Part shown: piece by piece, positions 29,736 to 37,659 of the stretch | Numbering within the stretch: the stretch's first letter is position 1 | How the letters are laid out: every line of letters begins with the position of its first letter | Assembly: GCF_902804485.1 (NCBI RefSeq) | Contig: NZ_CADCST010000047.1 | Coordinates: 1-64,000, forward strand | Direction: 5' to 3' | DNA length: 64,000 nt | DNA from: Flavobacterium collinsii | GTDB taxonomy: Bacteria > Bacteroidota > Bacteroidia > Flavobacteriales > Flavobacteriaceae | The notes under the pieces: model-generated | What the model saw: the letters and a program-made list of their open reading frames with translations, nothing else | Database searches by the model: none | Told to the model about the DNA's origin: nothing | Position numbers and translations under genes: made by a program

Positions 29736-31433
29736 TTATGATTCGCAGCTGCTGCAGCTTACCAAACTTGTCACAAGTTCTTTAGATACACTTTGACTGC
29801 GTTGGTAATACAAACTCTTGATTCCAAGTTGCCAGGCTTCTATAAGCAGTCGGTTTACTTCTTTAATAGGTAAATCAGCAGGGATATTCAAATTGATACT
29901 TTGTCCCTGATCTACAAACTTCTGACGTATTGCGGCCTGCTGTACAATTTCTAACTGACTGATTTCTTTAAAGGTTTTAAAAACATCTTTTTCTTCTTTT
30001 GTCAGTTGGGTCATGTGCTGTACGCTTCCGCCATTTAGCATAATCTCTCTCCATACCTCTTCATTATCCAATCCTTTTTTCTCCAGTAAAATTTTAAGGT
30101 ATTTGTTTTTACGCATAAAATTTCCTTTGCTCAAACCTGCTTTGTAATAATTGCTGCTGAAAGGTTCAATTCCAGGTGAAGTCTGTCCTAAAATAGCCGA
30201 AGATGAGGTTGTTGGAGCAATAGCCATAGTGGTCGTATTACGTTTTCCGTATCCTTTTAGCAATTCTGGTTCACCATAAATTCTGGCCAGATCCTGAGTA
30301 GCTTTATCGGCCTTATCACTAATATGTTTAAAAATTTCTGTGGTTTTCATCTTAGCTTCCATTCCTTCAAACGGAATCATGTTTTTTTGCAGATACGAAT
30401 GCCATCCCAAAACGCCAAGTCCAAGCGCACGGTGTCTTTTGGCAAATCGATTGGCTGCTGAAAGGTAATAATTGCCCTCTGTTTTTTCTATAAATTCCTG
30501 CAATACAGCGTCCAGGAAAAAGATTGCCAGTTTTACTGCTTCTGTATCTTTCCATTCTTCATAAAGCTCCAGATTCATTGACGAAAGACAGCAAATAAAC
30601 GATTCATCAATGCTTGAAGGCAGCATGATTTCGCTGCACAAATTACTGGCATTAATACGCAGATTCTTGTCTTTATAAACTTGTGGTTTGTTTTTATTTA
30701 CGTTGTCACTGAAAAAGATATAAGGCAATCCCTTTTGCTGACGGCTTTCTAACACCTTAGCCCAGATTTGTCTTTTATCAGAATCTCCATCAATCATTTC
30801 CTGCATCCAGTAATCCGGTACACAGATTCCGGTAAACAAGTTCTGAATTGGATTTCCAATACTCTTAATCTTCAAAAATTCCTCAATATCCGGATGATCC
30901 ACGTCTAAATAAGCTGCAAATGCTCCGCGACGGACTCCTCCCTGAGAAATAGTGTCCATCGTCGTATCAAAAAGCTTCATAAAACTTACGGCTCCACTAC
31001 TCTTACCATTGTCTGTAACAGCACTTCCTCTTTCTCGTAGCTCCCCAAAATATCCCGATGTTCCTCCGCCAATTTTGGTTTGCATGATCACTTCACCCAG
31101 TTTATGTGTAATTCCTTCTATTTCATCCGGAACGTGTACATTAAAACATGAAATTGGTAAACCACGTTCGGTTCCCATATTGGCCCAAACGGGAGAACTA
31201 ATACTCATCCAGCCTCGTTCGATCATTTCTACAAAAGATTCCTTTAATTCGGGTTTGTATAATCTTCTGGCTGCAGCCGTGCAAATTCTGTCAATTGCAC
31301 CTTCTACAGTTTCTCCTTTTAAAAGATAACCACGATTTAAAATTTGCTCACTTTCAGAGTTTTTCCACCACATTTTATTATCGGCCTCACTTAACGGAAG
31401 GCTGTTTGCTGAAGTTGTATCTATTGTATTCAT
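29736..31433 (-). CDS. nrdA: Class I ribonucleotide reductase large subunit, short form
   Basis: The protein has 565 residues from the ATG at 31433 (MNTIDTTSAN). This start leaves 16 bp after nrdB; the longer frame would overlap nrdB. It reduces ribonucleoside diphosphates to deoxy forms. Visible landmarks are PISCFNVHVPD, the active-site loop NLCSEIMLPSS with the radical Cys and Glu, the Tyr pair SLYYQRSQS near the end, and a C-terminal redox Cys pair CSSCES. It is much shorter than the E. coli protein (761 residues), and I see no N-terminal ATP-cone. Since NrdB also lacks one, the usual dATP activity switch appears absent. It forms an operon with nrdB. Confidence 0.93.
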   Translation of the reverse strand: MNTIDTTSANSLPLSEADNKMWWKNSESEQILNRGYLLKGETVEGAIDRICTAAARRLYKPELKESFVEMIERGWMSISSPVWANMGTERGLPISCFNVHVPDEIEGITHKLGEVIMQTKIGGGTSGYFGELRERGSAVTDNGKSSGAVSFMKLFDTTMDTISQGGVRRGAFAAYLDVDHPDIEEFLKIKSIGNPIQNLFTGICVPDYWMQEMIDGDSDKRQIWAKVLESRQQKGLPYIFFSDNVNKNKPQVYKDKNLRINASNLCSEIMLPSSIDESFICCLSSMNLELYEEWKDTEAVKLAIFFLDAVLQEFIEKTEGNYYLSAANRFAKRHRALGLGVLGWHSYLQKNMIPFEGMEAKMKTTEIFKHISDKADKATQDLARIYGEPELLKGYGKRNTTTMAIAPTTSSSAILGQTSPGIEPFSSNYYKAGLSKGNFMRKNKYLKILLEKKGLDNEEVWREIMLNGGSVQHMTQLTKEEKDVFKTFKEISQLEIVQQAAIRQKFVDQGQSINLNIPADLPIKEVNRLLIEAWQLGIKSLYYQRSQSVSKELVTSLVSCSSCES

Positions 31434-31449
31434 AATTGTAATTTGCTTT

Positions 31450-32424
31450 TTAGAACAGGTCGTTTGCGGTAATGCTTTTGTCATGTTTGGTATATTCTAC
31501 CGGTCTTTTTGCAAAGAAATCATCAAGGCTGTTCGCAAAAACTTCTTCTTCAAACCATGCCATTGCTTTATAATCGTGTGCTGCAACATTAAAAATTGTT
31601 GGAATGTTAATTTGAATAAGGCTTTCGTCTATTCGAAACTTCATAAAATTAACTAAATCTGTTTTATTAATGGTTTCGATTTCTCCCTCTTCAAAAATCC
31701 AGTCTAAAATATCGGCCTCTACTTCAATCGAATTTTTAACCGTTTCACGAACAAGGTTTAACGTCTCTTCATCAAAATAATCCGGAAATTCTTCACGGAT
31801 TTTGTTTACGATATAAATTCCGCCATTGGCATGAATTTGCTCGTCGATAGAAGTCCATGCGATAATATTGCTCACATTTTTCATGTATCCTTTAAATCTT
31901 GTAAAAGACAATAAAATCGCAAACTGACTGAAAAGCGATACGTTTTCGATCAAAATACTAAACAGAATCAGAGAAATAACATATTTTTTGTTGTCCTGGG
32001 ATTTGGTATCCTTAAGTACATCTGACAGGTAATCGACACGTTTGCGGATTACAGGGATATCCATGAGTTTTTCGAATTCATCGTTGTATCCTAAAACTTC
32101 CAGAAGACGTGAATAGGCCTCAGAGTGTCTGAATTCACATTCGGCAAAAGTACTCCCCAGTCCGTTGAATTCCGGCTTTGGAAAATGTTCGTAGATATTT
32201 CCCCAAAAACTTTTTACAGCTACTTCTATCTGAGCAATTGCCAGTAAACTATTCTTAATTGCCGTTTTCTCTGCGGAATTTAAATGCGAATGAAAATCCT
32301 GTGTATCAGCTGTAAAATCAACCTCTGTATGGACCCAATACGCTTTATTTATGGCTTCTGTAAACTGCAAAACCTCCGGGTACTCGAAAGGTTTATAATT
32401 GATTCTTTTATCAAATATAGACAT
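31450..32424 (-). CDS. nrdB: Class I ribonucleotide reductase small (radical) subunit
   Basis: The protein has 324 residues and is a ferritin-like diiron protein that generates the radical for NrdA. The ligands are recognisable: QIEVAVKSFW (first acidic ligand), ECEFRHSEAY (Glu, His and the radical Tyr four residues after the His), IENVSLFSQF (Glu) and SIDEQIHANGG (ExxH). The Tyr is present, so it looks like a tyrosyl-radical enzyme rather than a Mn/Fe or Tyr-less type. There is no N-terminal ATP-cone of the kind reported in some flavobacterial NrdB proteins. It is first in the nrdBA operon; the DNA upstream carries four DnaA-box-like 9-mers. Confidence 0.95.
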   Translation of the reverse strand: MSIFDKRINYKPFEYPEVLQFTEAINKAYWVHTEVDFTADTQDFHSHLNSAEKTAIKNSLLAIAQIEVAVKSFWGNIYEHFPKPEFNGLGSTFAECEFRHSEAYSRLLEVLGYNDEFEKLMDIPVIRKRVDYLSDVLKDTKSQDNKKYVISLILFSILIENVSLFSQFAILLSFTRFKGYMKNVSNIIAWTSIDEQIHANGGIYIVNKIREEFPDYFDEETLNLVRETVKNSIEVEADILDWIFEEGEIETINKTDLVNFMKFRIDESLIQINIPTIFNVAAHDYKAMAWFEEEVFANSLDDFFAKRPVEYTKHDKSITANDLF

Positions 32425-32573
32425 ATATGTAAGTATTAAATGTTTGACTGAGTTCGAATAAAAATGCTTCGTTCTTGGGGAGGTTTTGACGACATTTCTA
32501 TAATTACAAATTTAACCCGGAGATCTTCTTTCACCCCTTTTTTGATGTTAAAAAACAACGCAATTATCAACAG

Positions 32574-32731
32574 GTTGATCCTATGAAATACTCCACCCAT
32601 TTTACGTTTTATCAACAGCCGGAAAATAAACTGTAAGAGACGATATGTCAGTTATTTATACTAAATCTAAATAGAGTTATCAACAGGAAAGTAGGCAAAA
32701 AACCAGCTCTACTTGTAAACAGTTATCAACA
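32574..32731 (+). promoter_or_regulatory. Four DnaA-box-like TTATCAACA motifs upstream of nrdBA
   Basis: Identical 9-mers TTATCAACA occur at 32574-32582, 32619-32627, 32677-32685 and 32723-32731, all in one orientation and 45-58 bp apart. They differ at one position from the classic TTATCCACA DnaA box. The rest of 32425-33026 is A/T-rich with no ORF. DnaA control of nrd genes is known in E. coli, so cell-cycle or replication-linked control is plausible here. Confidence 0.55.
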
Positions 32732-33026
32732 ATTACTTTCAAAATTTTAGTCTTTATACTACAATAATACCCATTTTCATAAAAAAGTAAAACGCCGACT
32801 GTTACACTTTTTTAAATATTAGAGTTTGGATAAACATGCGAAAAAGCACACTCAGAAACACATGTAAACACTTAAAAACAAAACACTTAACATTTACAAG
32901 TCACGTATCACATCGTTGATTATTCTCTTAAAAATTAAGAAAAAAACAATTATTCAGCAAAAAATTTAAGCAAAAATGATTGATCTGTGAAAGTTGGCGT
33001 AATTTTGCAGACTAAACGCATTTATC

Positions 33027-33581
33027 ATGATTATCAGAAAAGCAACTATTGAAGATTCAGAAAATATTGCAGCACTTTTATTGCTGGCAATGGAGGACAT
33101 TATCTATAAATTTATTGGTGAAAAGAATCCTAAAACAGCCTATTATTTCTTGCTTCATTTTGTTGAAACCGAAAATAACCAGTACTCCTATCAAAACTGT
33201 TTTGTAGCAGAGGAGGAAAACGAAATCATAGGAGCAGTTTCTGTTTACGATGGAGCTCAATTGCATCCGTTACGAAAACCAATTGTCGATTATGTCCGCC
33301 TGAATTTCAATTCTGATTTTAATCCGGAAGACGAAACACAAAGCGGTGAATTTTATATTGATTCGGTTGGGGTAAGTCCAAATCATCAGGGAAAAGGAAT
33401 TGGCTCAAAACTCCTGCAATTTTTAATTGATGAATATGTAACGCAAAACCACCGGACTTTAGGTTTATTGGTAGAAGAGGCCAATCCTAATGCCAAGAAA
33501 CTGTACTTAAAACTAGGCTTTAAGATCGTTGGCACCAAAACTTTGGTGGGAAAAACGATGGAGCATTTACAGATTTCGTAG
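33027..33581 (+). CDS. GNAT-family N-acetyltransferase
   Basis: The protein has 184 residues with the GNAT fold. The acetyl-CoA motif A is SVGVSPNHQGKGIGSKLLQF (about 112-131), and the C-terminal motif B region reads NPNAKKLYLKLGFKIVG. A start at ATG 33027 gives the usual MIIRKATIEDSENIAALL beginning. It transfers an acetyl group from acetyl-CoA to an amine; the substrate cannot be read from sequence. It is monocistronic and followed by repeats. Confidence 0.88.
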   Translation: MIIRKATIEDSENIAALLLLAMEDIIYKFIGEKNPKTAYYFLLHFVETENNQYSYQNCFVAEEENEIIGAVSVYDGAQLHPLRKPIVDYVRLNFNSDFNPEDETQSGEFYIDSVGVSPNHQGKGIGSKLLQFLIDEYVTQNHRTLGLLVEEANPNAKKLYLKLGFKIVGTKTLVGKTMEHLQIS

Positions 33582-33595
33582 GTTTTTGTTTCTGA

Positions 33596-33740
33596 TTTCA
33601 GGTTTCAGGTTTCAGGTTTCAGGTTTCAGGTTTCAGGTTTCAGGTTTGAAATGTGGGTAGAATTACGATATGATTTAACCGCAAAGTCCGCAAAGATTTT
33701 CGCATGGCTTGCAAAGTTTACATAGAGCTTTGCGGTTAAA
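33596..33740. repeat. Heptamer microsatellite and 13-bp inverted repeat
   Basis: TTTCAGG is repeated about 7.5 times at 33596-33648. Downstream, TTTAACCGCAAAG (33674-33686) is the exact complement of CTTTGCGGTTAAA (33728-33740), enclosing CGCAAAG-type sequence. The inverted repeat lies between two convergent genes and may act as a bidirectional terminator or be a REP-like element. Confidence 0.8.
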
Positions 33741-33758
33741 TTTTAATTTGTAAATCAA

Positions 33759-34826
33759 CTATCTCAGTATAAAACCATTTTTCATAGGATCTTTTGGATC
33801 TATCAAAAACGTATTTACTCCTGTTACAAAAGCCGTTCCTTCAACTTGCGGAATTACAGCCTTGAAAGGTCCAAATTTTTCTTCTCTGACAAGAGATCCT
33901 GTAAAAGTACTTCCTGTTATACTTTCTATCGTAATAAATTCGCTCTTATTTATGGCGTTTCTGGCCTTTTCAATAGCAATTCTTCCCGAAACACCAGAAC
34001 CTGTTGGAGAACGATCGACTTCTCCATCGGCAAAAACACAAACATTTCGACTGTGATTAGCAGTATCCAACGGCTCATCGATGAAAATAGTTCCGTATAG
34101 AAAACTCAAATCCTTCTCAAACGGATGCTGAATTTCGCTATCATGATTCATTACTGCATGTTTTATAGCTACACCATTTTGAATAATGGCACGGTAATTT
34201 TCCTCGGTTAATCCAAAATTCAAATGCGGATTTTTTCTCAAATCAACATAAGCATAAAAAGCGCCACCATAAGCCAGATCATAAACAACATCACCAATGC
34301 CCTCAACATTTACAATACGATCTAAACCTACAGCAAAACTTGGTACACAATGAAACCTTACTCCTGTTACTTCGCCATTTAATACAGTGACAAACGAAAA
34401 AATTCGACCACATGGAGCATCAATTTTCAATTCATTCTCCCCTTCTTTTACCGTTATCCAATTCATTTTTGCCGCCAGGGTGCTTATGGCAATAATAGCA
34501 TGACCACACATACTGCTGTATCCTTCATTATGCATGAAAAGAATACCAAAATCTGCATCTTCATCATTTGGCGGAAGCAAAATACAACCGTACATATCAG
34601 CGTGACCACGAGGTTCAAACATCAATGCCGTTCTTAAATAATCATAGTTTTCTTTTATATCTCTTCGGTATTCCAGAACAGTACTCCCTTTAAGTTTTGG
34701 AAAACCGGAAACAATTACACGCAAGGGCTCACCGCCTGTATGCATATCAATTGTTTTGATCTGCAATACAGAAGCGTCTGCTTTATAATCCTTATTATTA
34801 CAAATGTTTTGGTATGTATTAGGCAT
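33759..34826 (-). CDS. trans-3-hydroxy-L-proline dehydratase (proline racemase family)
   Basis: The protein has 355 residues of the proline racemase superfamily. The N-terminal motif is IDMHTGGEPLRVIV. The first catalytic residue is the Cys in SSMCGHAII (about 108). At the second catalytic position the racemase Cys is replaced by Thr in DRSPTGSGVSGR (about 268-279). A Cys/Thr pair is the known signature of trans-3-hydroxy-L-proline dehydratase, which eliminates water to give Delta1-pyrroline-2-carboxylate. Its start overlaps the end of the upstream reductase gene by 8 bp, so the two are translationally coupled and form a two-step catabolic unit. Confidence 0.88.
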   Translation of the reverse strand: MPNTYQNICNNKDYKADASVLQIKTIDMHTGGEPLRVIVSGFPKLKGSTVLEYRRDIKENYDYLRTALMFEPRGHADMYGCILLPPNDEDADFGILFMHNEGYSSMCGHAIIAISTLAAKMNWITVKEGENELKIDAPCGRIFSFVTVLNGEVTGVRFHCVPSFAVGLDRIVNVEGIGDVVYDLAYGGAFYAYVDLRKNPHLNFGLTEENYRAIIQNGVAIKHAVMNHDSEIQHPFEKDLSFLYGTIFIDEPLDTANHSRNVCVFADGEVDRSPTGSGVSGRIAIEKARNAINKSEFITIESITGSTFTGSLVREEKFGPFKAVIPQVEGTAFVTGVNTFLIDPKDPMKNGFILR

Positions 34827-35793
34827 TTTTTTGTGTTTTTAAATTATATTCTTCATAAAAATATCCCGCTGCAACAAGATCTTCTAAAGCATGTCCAACG
34901 GATTTAAAATAGGTAATTTCAGTATCAGACGTTCTGCCTGTTTTTGTATTACTGCACAATTCAAACAAATCTGCTTTGATTGTTTCTTTCGTGATAATTC
35001 CATTCGTCAGCGGAATCAAAATATCTCCGCTTTCCTTTAGTCCGCCTTGATACGTATCCAGAAATAGACTTGATTTTAAAACCGCTTCATCATCTGCCTC
35101 GCGCATGTCTTTTTTGTAAGCCCCAACAAGATCTAAATGCTGACCTGGTTTCAGCCATTTCCCAAAAACAAGCGGAACCGGTGATAAAGTTGCTGCCGAA
35201 ATAATATCAACCTGAGAAATAACTTCTTCTATAGTTGAAATGGGTTTACAGGTAAACGGAGCGTTTTTGAGCGCATCGCAAACCAATTGTGCTTTTTCAA
35301 TCGTTCTTCCCCAAACATAAACCTCTTTGATAGGTCTTACACTAGCATGCGCCTTAATGAGATTGATGGCTAATGCTCCAGTACCAATCATCAGCATAGA
35401 CGAGGCATTTTTTCGCGAAAGATAGCTGCTTGCTAAAGCTGATGTTGCCGCAGTACGTTTGCCTGTTAGTGATTTAGCATCAAGAATTGCCTTTATATTT
35501 CCTTTGTGCCCATCGAGATAAATATAAGTTCCCTGAATCGAAGGTAAATCGTATTTACCATTATTAGGACTTACCGTAACTATTTTTACTCCTAAATCTT
35601 TACCTGCCTCAAACGCCGGCATTAGCAGCAGTGTTGAGTCTTTACCTTCTTCGGGATTAGGATAATCGTGATGGTGGCGCATAGGCACCTCAATTGCCAA
35701 AGTCGAAAACCCGGCTCGAAGTCTTTCTATGAGTTCTTTAAAATTACATTTTTCTTCAATAAAATGATCTGAAATAAGTTGTATTGGTTCCAT
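34819..35793 (-). CDS. Ornithine cyclodeaminase-family reductase, likely Delta1-pyrroline-2-carboxylate reductase
   Basis: The protein has 324 residues of the ornithine cyclodeaminase/mu-crystallin family. It shows the substrate-side motif VPMRHHHDYPNPEEGKDST, a Rossmann turn MIGTGALAINLIKAH (about 131-145), VWGRTIEKAQLVCDAL, and LVGAYKKDMREADDEAV near the nicotinamide. Because it is coupled to a hydroxyproline dehydratase, I read it as the NAD(P)H reductase that converts Delta1-pyrroline-2-carboxylate to L-proline, not as ornithine cyclodeaminase. Together the genes convert trans-3-hydroxy-L-proline, abundant in collagen, to proline. Confidence 0.82.
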   Translation of the reverse strand: MEPIQLISDHFIEEKCNFKELIERLRAGFSTLAIEVPMRHHHDYPNPEEGKDSTLLLMPAFEAGKDLGVKIVTVSPNNGKYDLPSIQGTYIYLDGHKGNIKAILDAKSLTGKRTAATSALASSYLSRKNASSMLMIGTGALAINLIKAHASVRPIKEVYVWGRTIEKAQLVCDALKNAPFTCKPISTIEEVISQVDIISAATLSPVPLVFGKWLKPGQHLDLVGAYKKDMREADDEAVLKSSLFLDTYQGGLKESGDILIPLTNGIITKETIKADLFELCSNTKTGRTSDTEITYFKSVGHALEDLVAAGYFYEEYNLKTQKNA

Positions 35794-36297
35794 GTATTGT
35801 GTTGAAATTTCATTAAAAATAGAAGTTTATTCCATCATAATACTATTTCATCTATAAGCAGATAACATACGTCAATTCAGGGTTAATATAATACCAATTC
35901 ATTAAGTTCTAAGATCCTTTTTGACCAATTTGAAAAGTAATGAAAAATTAAAAAACACATTTTACTAATGTCTGTTTTCTTAACATTCTGCACCAGTTTT
36001 ACTCAAACTGAAAGAATTGTTTCCTAATGCTCCTATCATTTGAATTGCACTTTACTTTCAACACCAAATTTGAAATGTCAGGATACAGCAAAAGTATTCT
36101 AAAGCTTTATAAAAATAGAAAAGACGACCAATTGGCCGTCTCTCCGCTATTCAAATTACACATTCTTTTTCAGCTATTTACATTGAAATTTTGTAAAAAA
36201 AACTAATCTAAAACATTATCGCAGTACTGCTCATCTTTGAATTATTCATGGTTAATATTTACTCTATTTCATTATGTTAGAAATAAAAAATCTTATA
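35794..36297. other. Intergenic region with minus-strand terminator
   Basis: This is A/T-rich sequence upstream of the hydroxyproline operon with no supportable ORF. A strong stem AGACGACC-aatt-GGCCGTCT (36122-36141, one mismatch), followed by TTTTC on the minus strand, is a likely terminator for transcription arriving from the immunity/receptor genes to the right. Confidence 0.6.
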
Positions 36298-36328
36298 TCA
36301 CTAACTCTGAAACACTACCGGATTACAT
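36298..36328. repeat. 31-bp direct repeat, distal copy, at the end of the immunity gene
   Basis: This copy is identical over 31 bases to 37629-37659. It begins TCACTAACTC and ends CCGGATTACAT. On the minus strand it supplies the final ATG codon and TAA stop of the gene at 36323-37108. Confidence 0.95.
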
Positions 36329-37108
36329 TGTTGGAATATACCAAGCAATTTTTTCTATTTTCAAATCTATTAATTTATCACGTAATTCTTTTGTTACAAA
36401 AATCTTTTTTCCAGCAGATGCTCCACTACCAAAATATTCATAACTCTTAAAAATAGGCGCAATGATATCTTTATGCATTGGGTAAAAACCTTGTGGCATT
36501 GCTTGATATTTAGTTCTCTTACACACATTGCAGTTTTCAGTTGGATATCCTTCTAAATTTAATTTTTCTTTAGTTTCTTCTAAAATTAATTGCACTGTAT
36601 TTTCAAAAGGAGTGTCTTTTTTATACTTTAAAACCTCTCTAGATTTAATCCCTAATGGTTTAAATATTTCTTCATATACTGTTTTTTCGACAAACAATTC
36701 ATCAAAAATCCAACCCAAACTAAATATTTGTTTTTTACCAACAGGCGGGACATTTTTAAGTCTAAAAGCATCTTTTTGTTTAAAGCCTATACCGCAATTT
36801 GGGCAGTAATCACTTAAATCATAAGTTAGTTCTCTATATCCAAAATTGATATCAGGCATTGGGTAGCCGTGCTCATTACCACCATTTTTTTCAGATAATA
36901 ATGATTTTTTTAATTCTTCTTTTGTAAATTCAGGATATCGTATACCACCACTACCACACCATTTGTAAATATAATCTTTGACCTTAAAATAGGTTTCTTC
37001 ATCTATTTGAACTGCTGTGTGTCCTTTGACAGGATAAACACCAAACTTACTCATAATCTCAATTTGAGCATCATTCCAATCAAGTGCTACGTGATACTTT
37101 ATTATCAT
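36323..37108 (-). CDS. Double-CxxC immunity-like protein (SitI6/CXXCG type)
   Basis: The protein has 261 residues. Two zinc-ribbon-like cysteine pairs are visible, YCPNCGIGFKQ (about 100-110) and ENCNVCKRTKYQ (about 191-202), with the surrounding pattern YPEFTKEEL and KIAWYIPTM at the end. This matches the double-CXXCG family described in Myxococcus as immunity protein (SitI6) to AHH nuclease toxins. Its ATG overlaps the stop of an AHH toxin remnant by 4 bp (ATGA), the classic toxin-immunity arrangement. With only a toxin fragment left, it is probably an orphan immunity gene protecting against kin or rival effectors. Its stop lies inside a 31-bp repeat shared with the neighbouring receptor gene. 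Confidence 0.8.
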   Translation of the reverse strand: MIIKYHVALDWNDAQIEIMSKFGVYPVKGHTAVQIDEETYFKVKDYIYKWCGSGGIRYPEFTKEELKKSLLSEKNGGNEHGYPMPDINFGYRELTYDLSDYCPNCGIGFKQKDAFRLKNVPPVGKKQIFSLGWIFDELFVEKTVYEEIFKPLGIKSREVLKYKKDTPFENTVQLILEETKEKLNLEGYPTENCNVCKRTKYQAMPQGFYPMHKDIIAPIFKSYEYFGSGASAGKKIFVTKELRDKLIDLKIEKIAWYIPTM

Positions 37109-37374
37109 AGTCCTAAAGCTTTTAATATTTGTGGATAATCTTTATATACTTTTTTTGCTGCAGATTGAATTTGATCTTTCGTTGCATTAGTTGTTCTTAT
37201 CAATGCTTTATCACTTTTATAACCTATTTCAGCTCTCCAGGCATTGGTAAATATTTGATGTTCTTCTGCGGTTACTGCAATAGCCTCCATACTCTCTGGA
37301 CTAACTCCTAAAGTGGAAGCAAATCGTTGTTCGATTAAGTGATGCGCTTGTAACCCAGCTCTGCAAAGTATTCT
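37105..37374 (-). pseudogene. C-terminal fragment of an AHH-type nuclease toxin
   Basis: The frame is open from 37374 to the TGA at 37105, but an in-frame stop (37375-37377) closes it upstream and no start is present before the internal ATG at 37290. Translation gives RAGLQAHHLIEQRFASTLG, then SMEAIAVTAEEHQIFTNAW, the hallmark of AHH/SitA6-like toxin C-termini, and a helical end QSAAKKVYKDYPQILKALGL. The catalytic AHH is retained, but the delivery or N-terminal region is gone. It could be transcribed with the immunity gene, but a functional toxin is unlikely without an N-terminal fusion. Confidence 0.75.
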
Positions 37375-37386
37375 TTAATTAAATGT

Positions 37387-37588
37387 GCTGCGCAAATGTC
37401 TCTGACTTTGTGCTGCAACTAACAAATATATTTAAAAACATAGTCCCTCAAAAGTCTCCGACTTTAAAATAATTTAAAAATAAGCTAAATTTAATCCCAT
37501 CAATAAGTCTATTAAAAAAGTCAGAGACTTTTGAAACGTTTATGATTATAAGTAAAAAAAAGCGCAAAGTCAGAGACTTTTGCGCAGC
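37387..37588. repeat. MITE-like element with nested inverted repeats
   Basis: The outer arms, 37387-37413 (GCTGCGCAAATGTCTCTGAC...) and 37562-37588, are complementary with two mismatches. The inner arms are 37448-37465 (TCAAAAGTCTCCGACTTT) and 37517-37534, complementary with one mismatch. All four arms share a core, CAAAAGTCTCTGACTTT. No coding frame is present. It lies inside the segment bounded by the 31-bp repeats. Confidence 0.85.
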
Positions 37589-37628
37589 TTTTCAATTGAA
37601 ATTTGAACACTTCGGAAAGCAGGTATCG

Positions 37629-37659
37629 TCACTAACTCTGAAACACTACCGGATTACAT
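37629..37659. repeat. 31-bp direct repeat, proximal copy, at the 3' end of the TonB gene
   Basis: This copy is identical to 36298-36328. On the minus strand it encodes the last Met codon and TAA stop of the receptor gene at 37654. The two copies enclose about 1.3 kb that holds the toxin remnant, the immunity gene and the nested inverted-repeat element. Confidence 0.95.

Noticed and set aside
32500-32760. Replication origin
   Set aside because: DnaA-box-like motifs are present, but all face one way, no dnaA or other origin-linked genes are near, and nrd regulation explains them more simply.
36323-37108. Zinc-ribbon transposase or regulator
   Set aside because: The two CxxC pairs fit, but length, overlap with an AHH toxin remnant and overall pattern match the double-CXXCG immunity family better.
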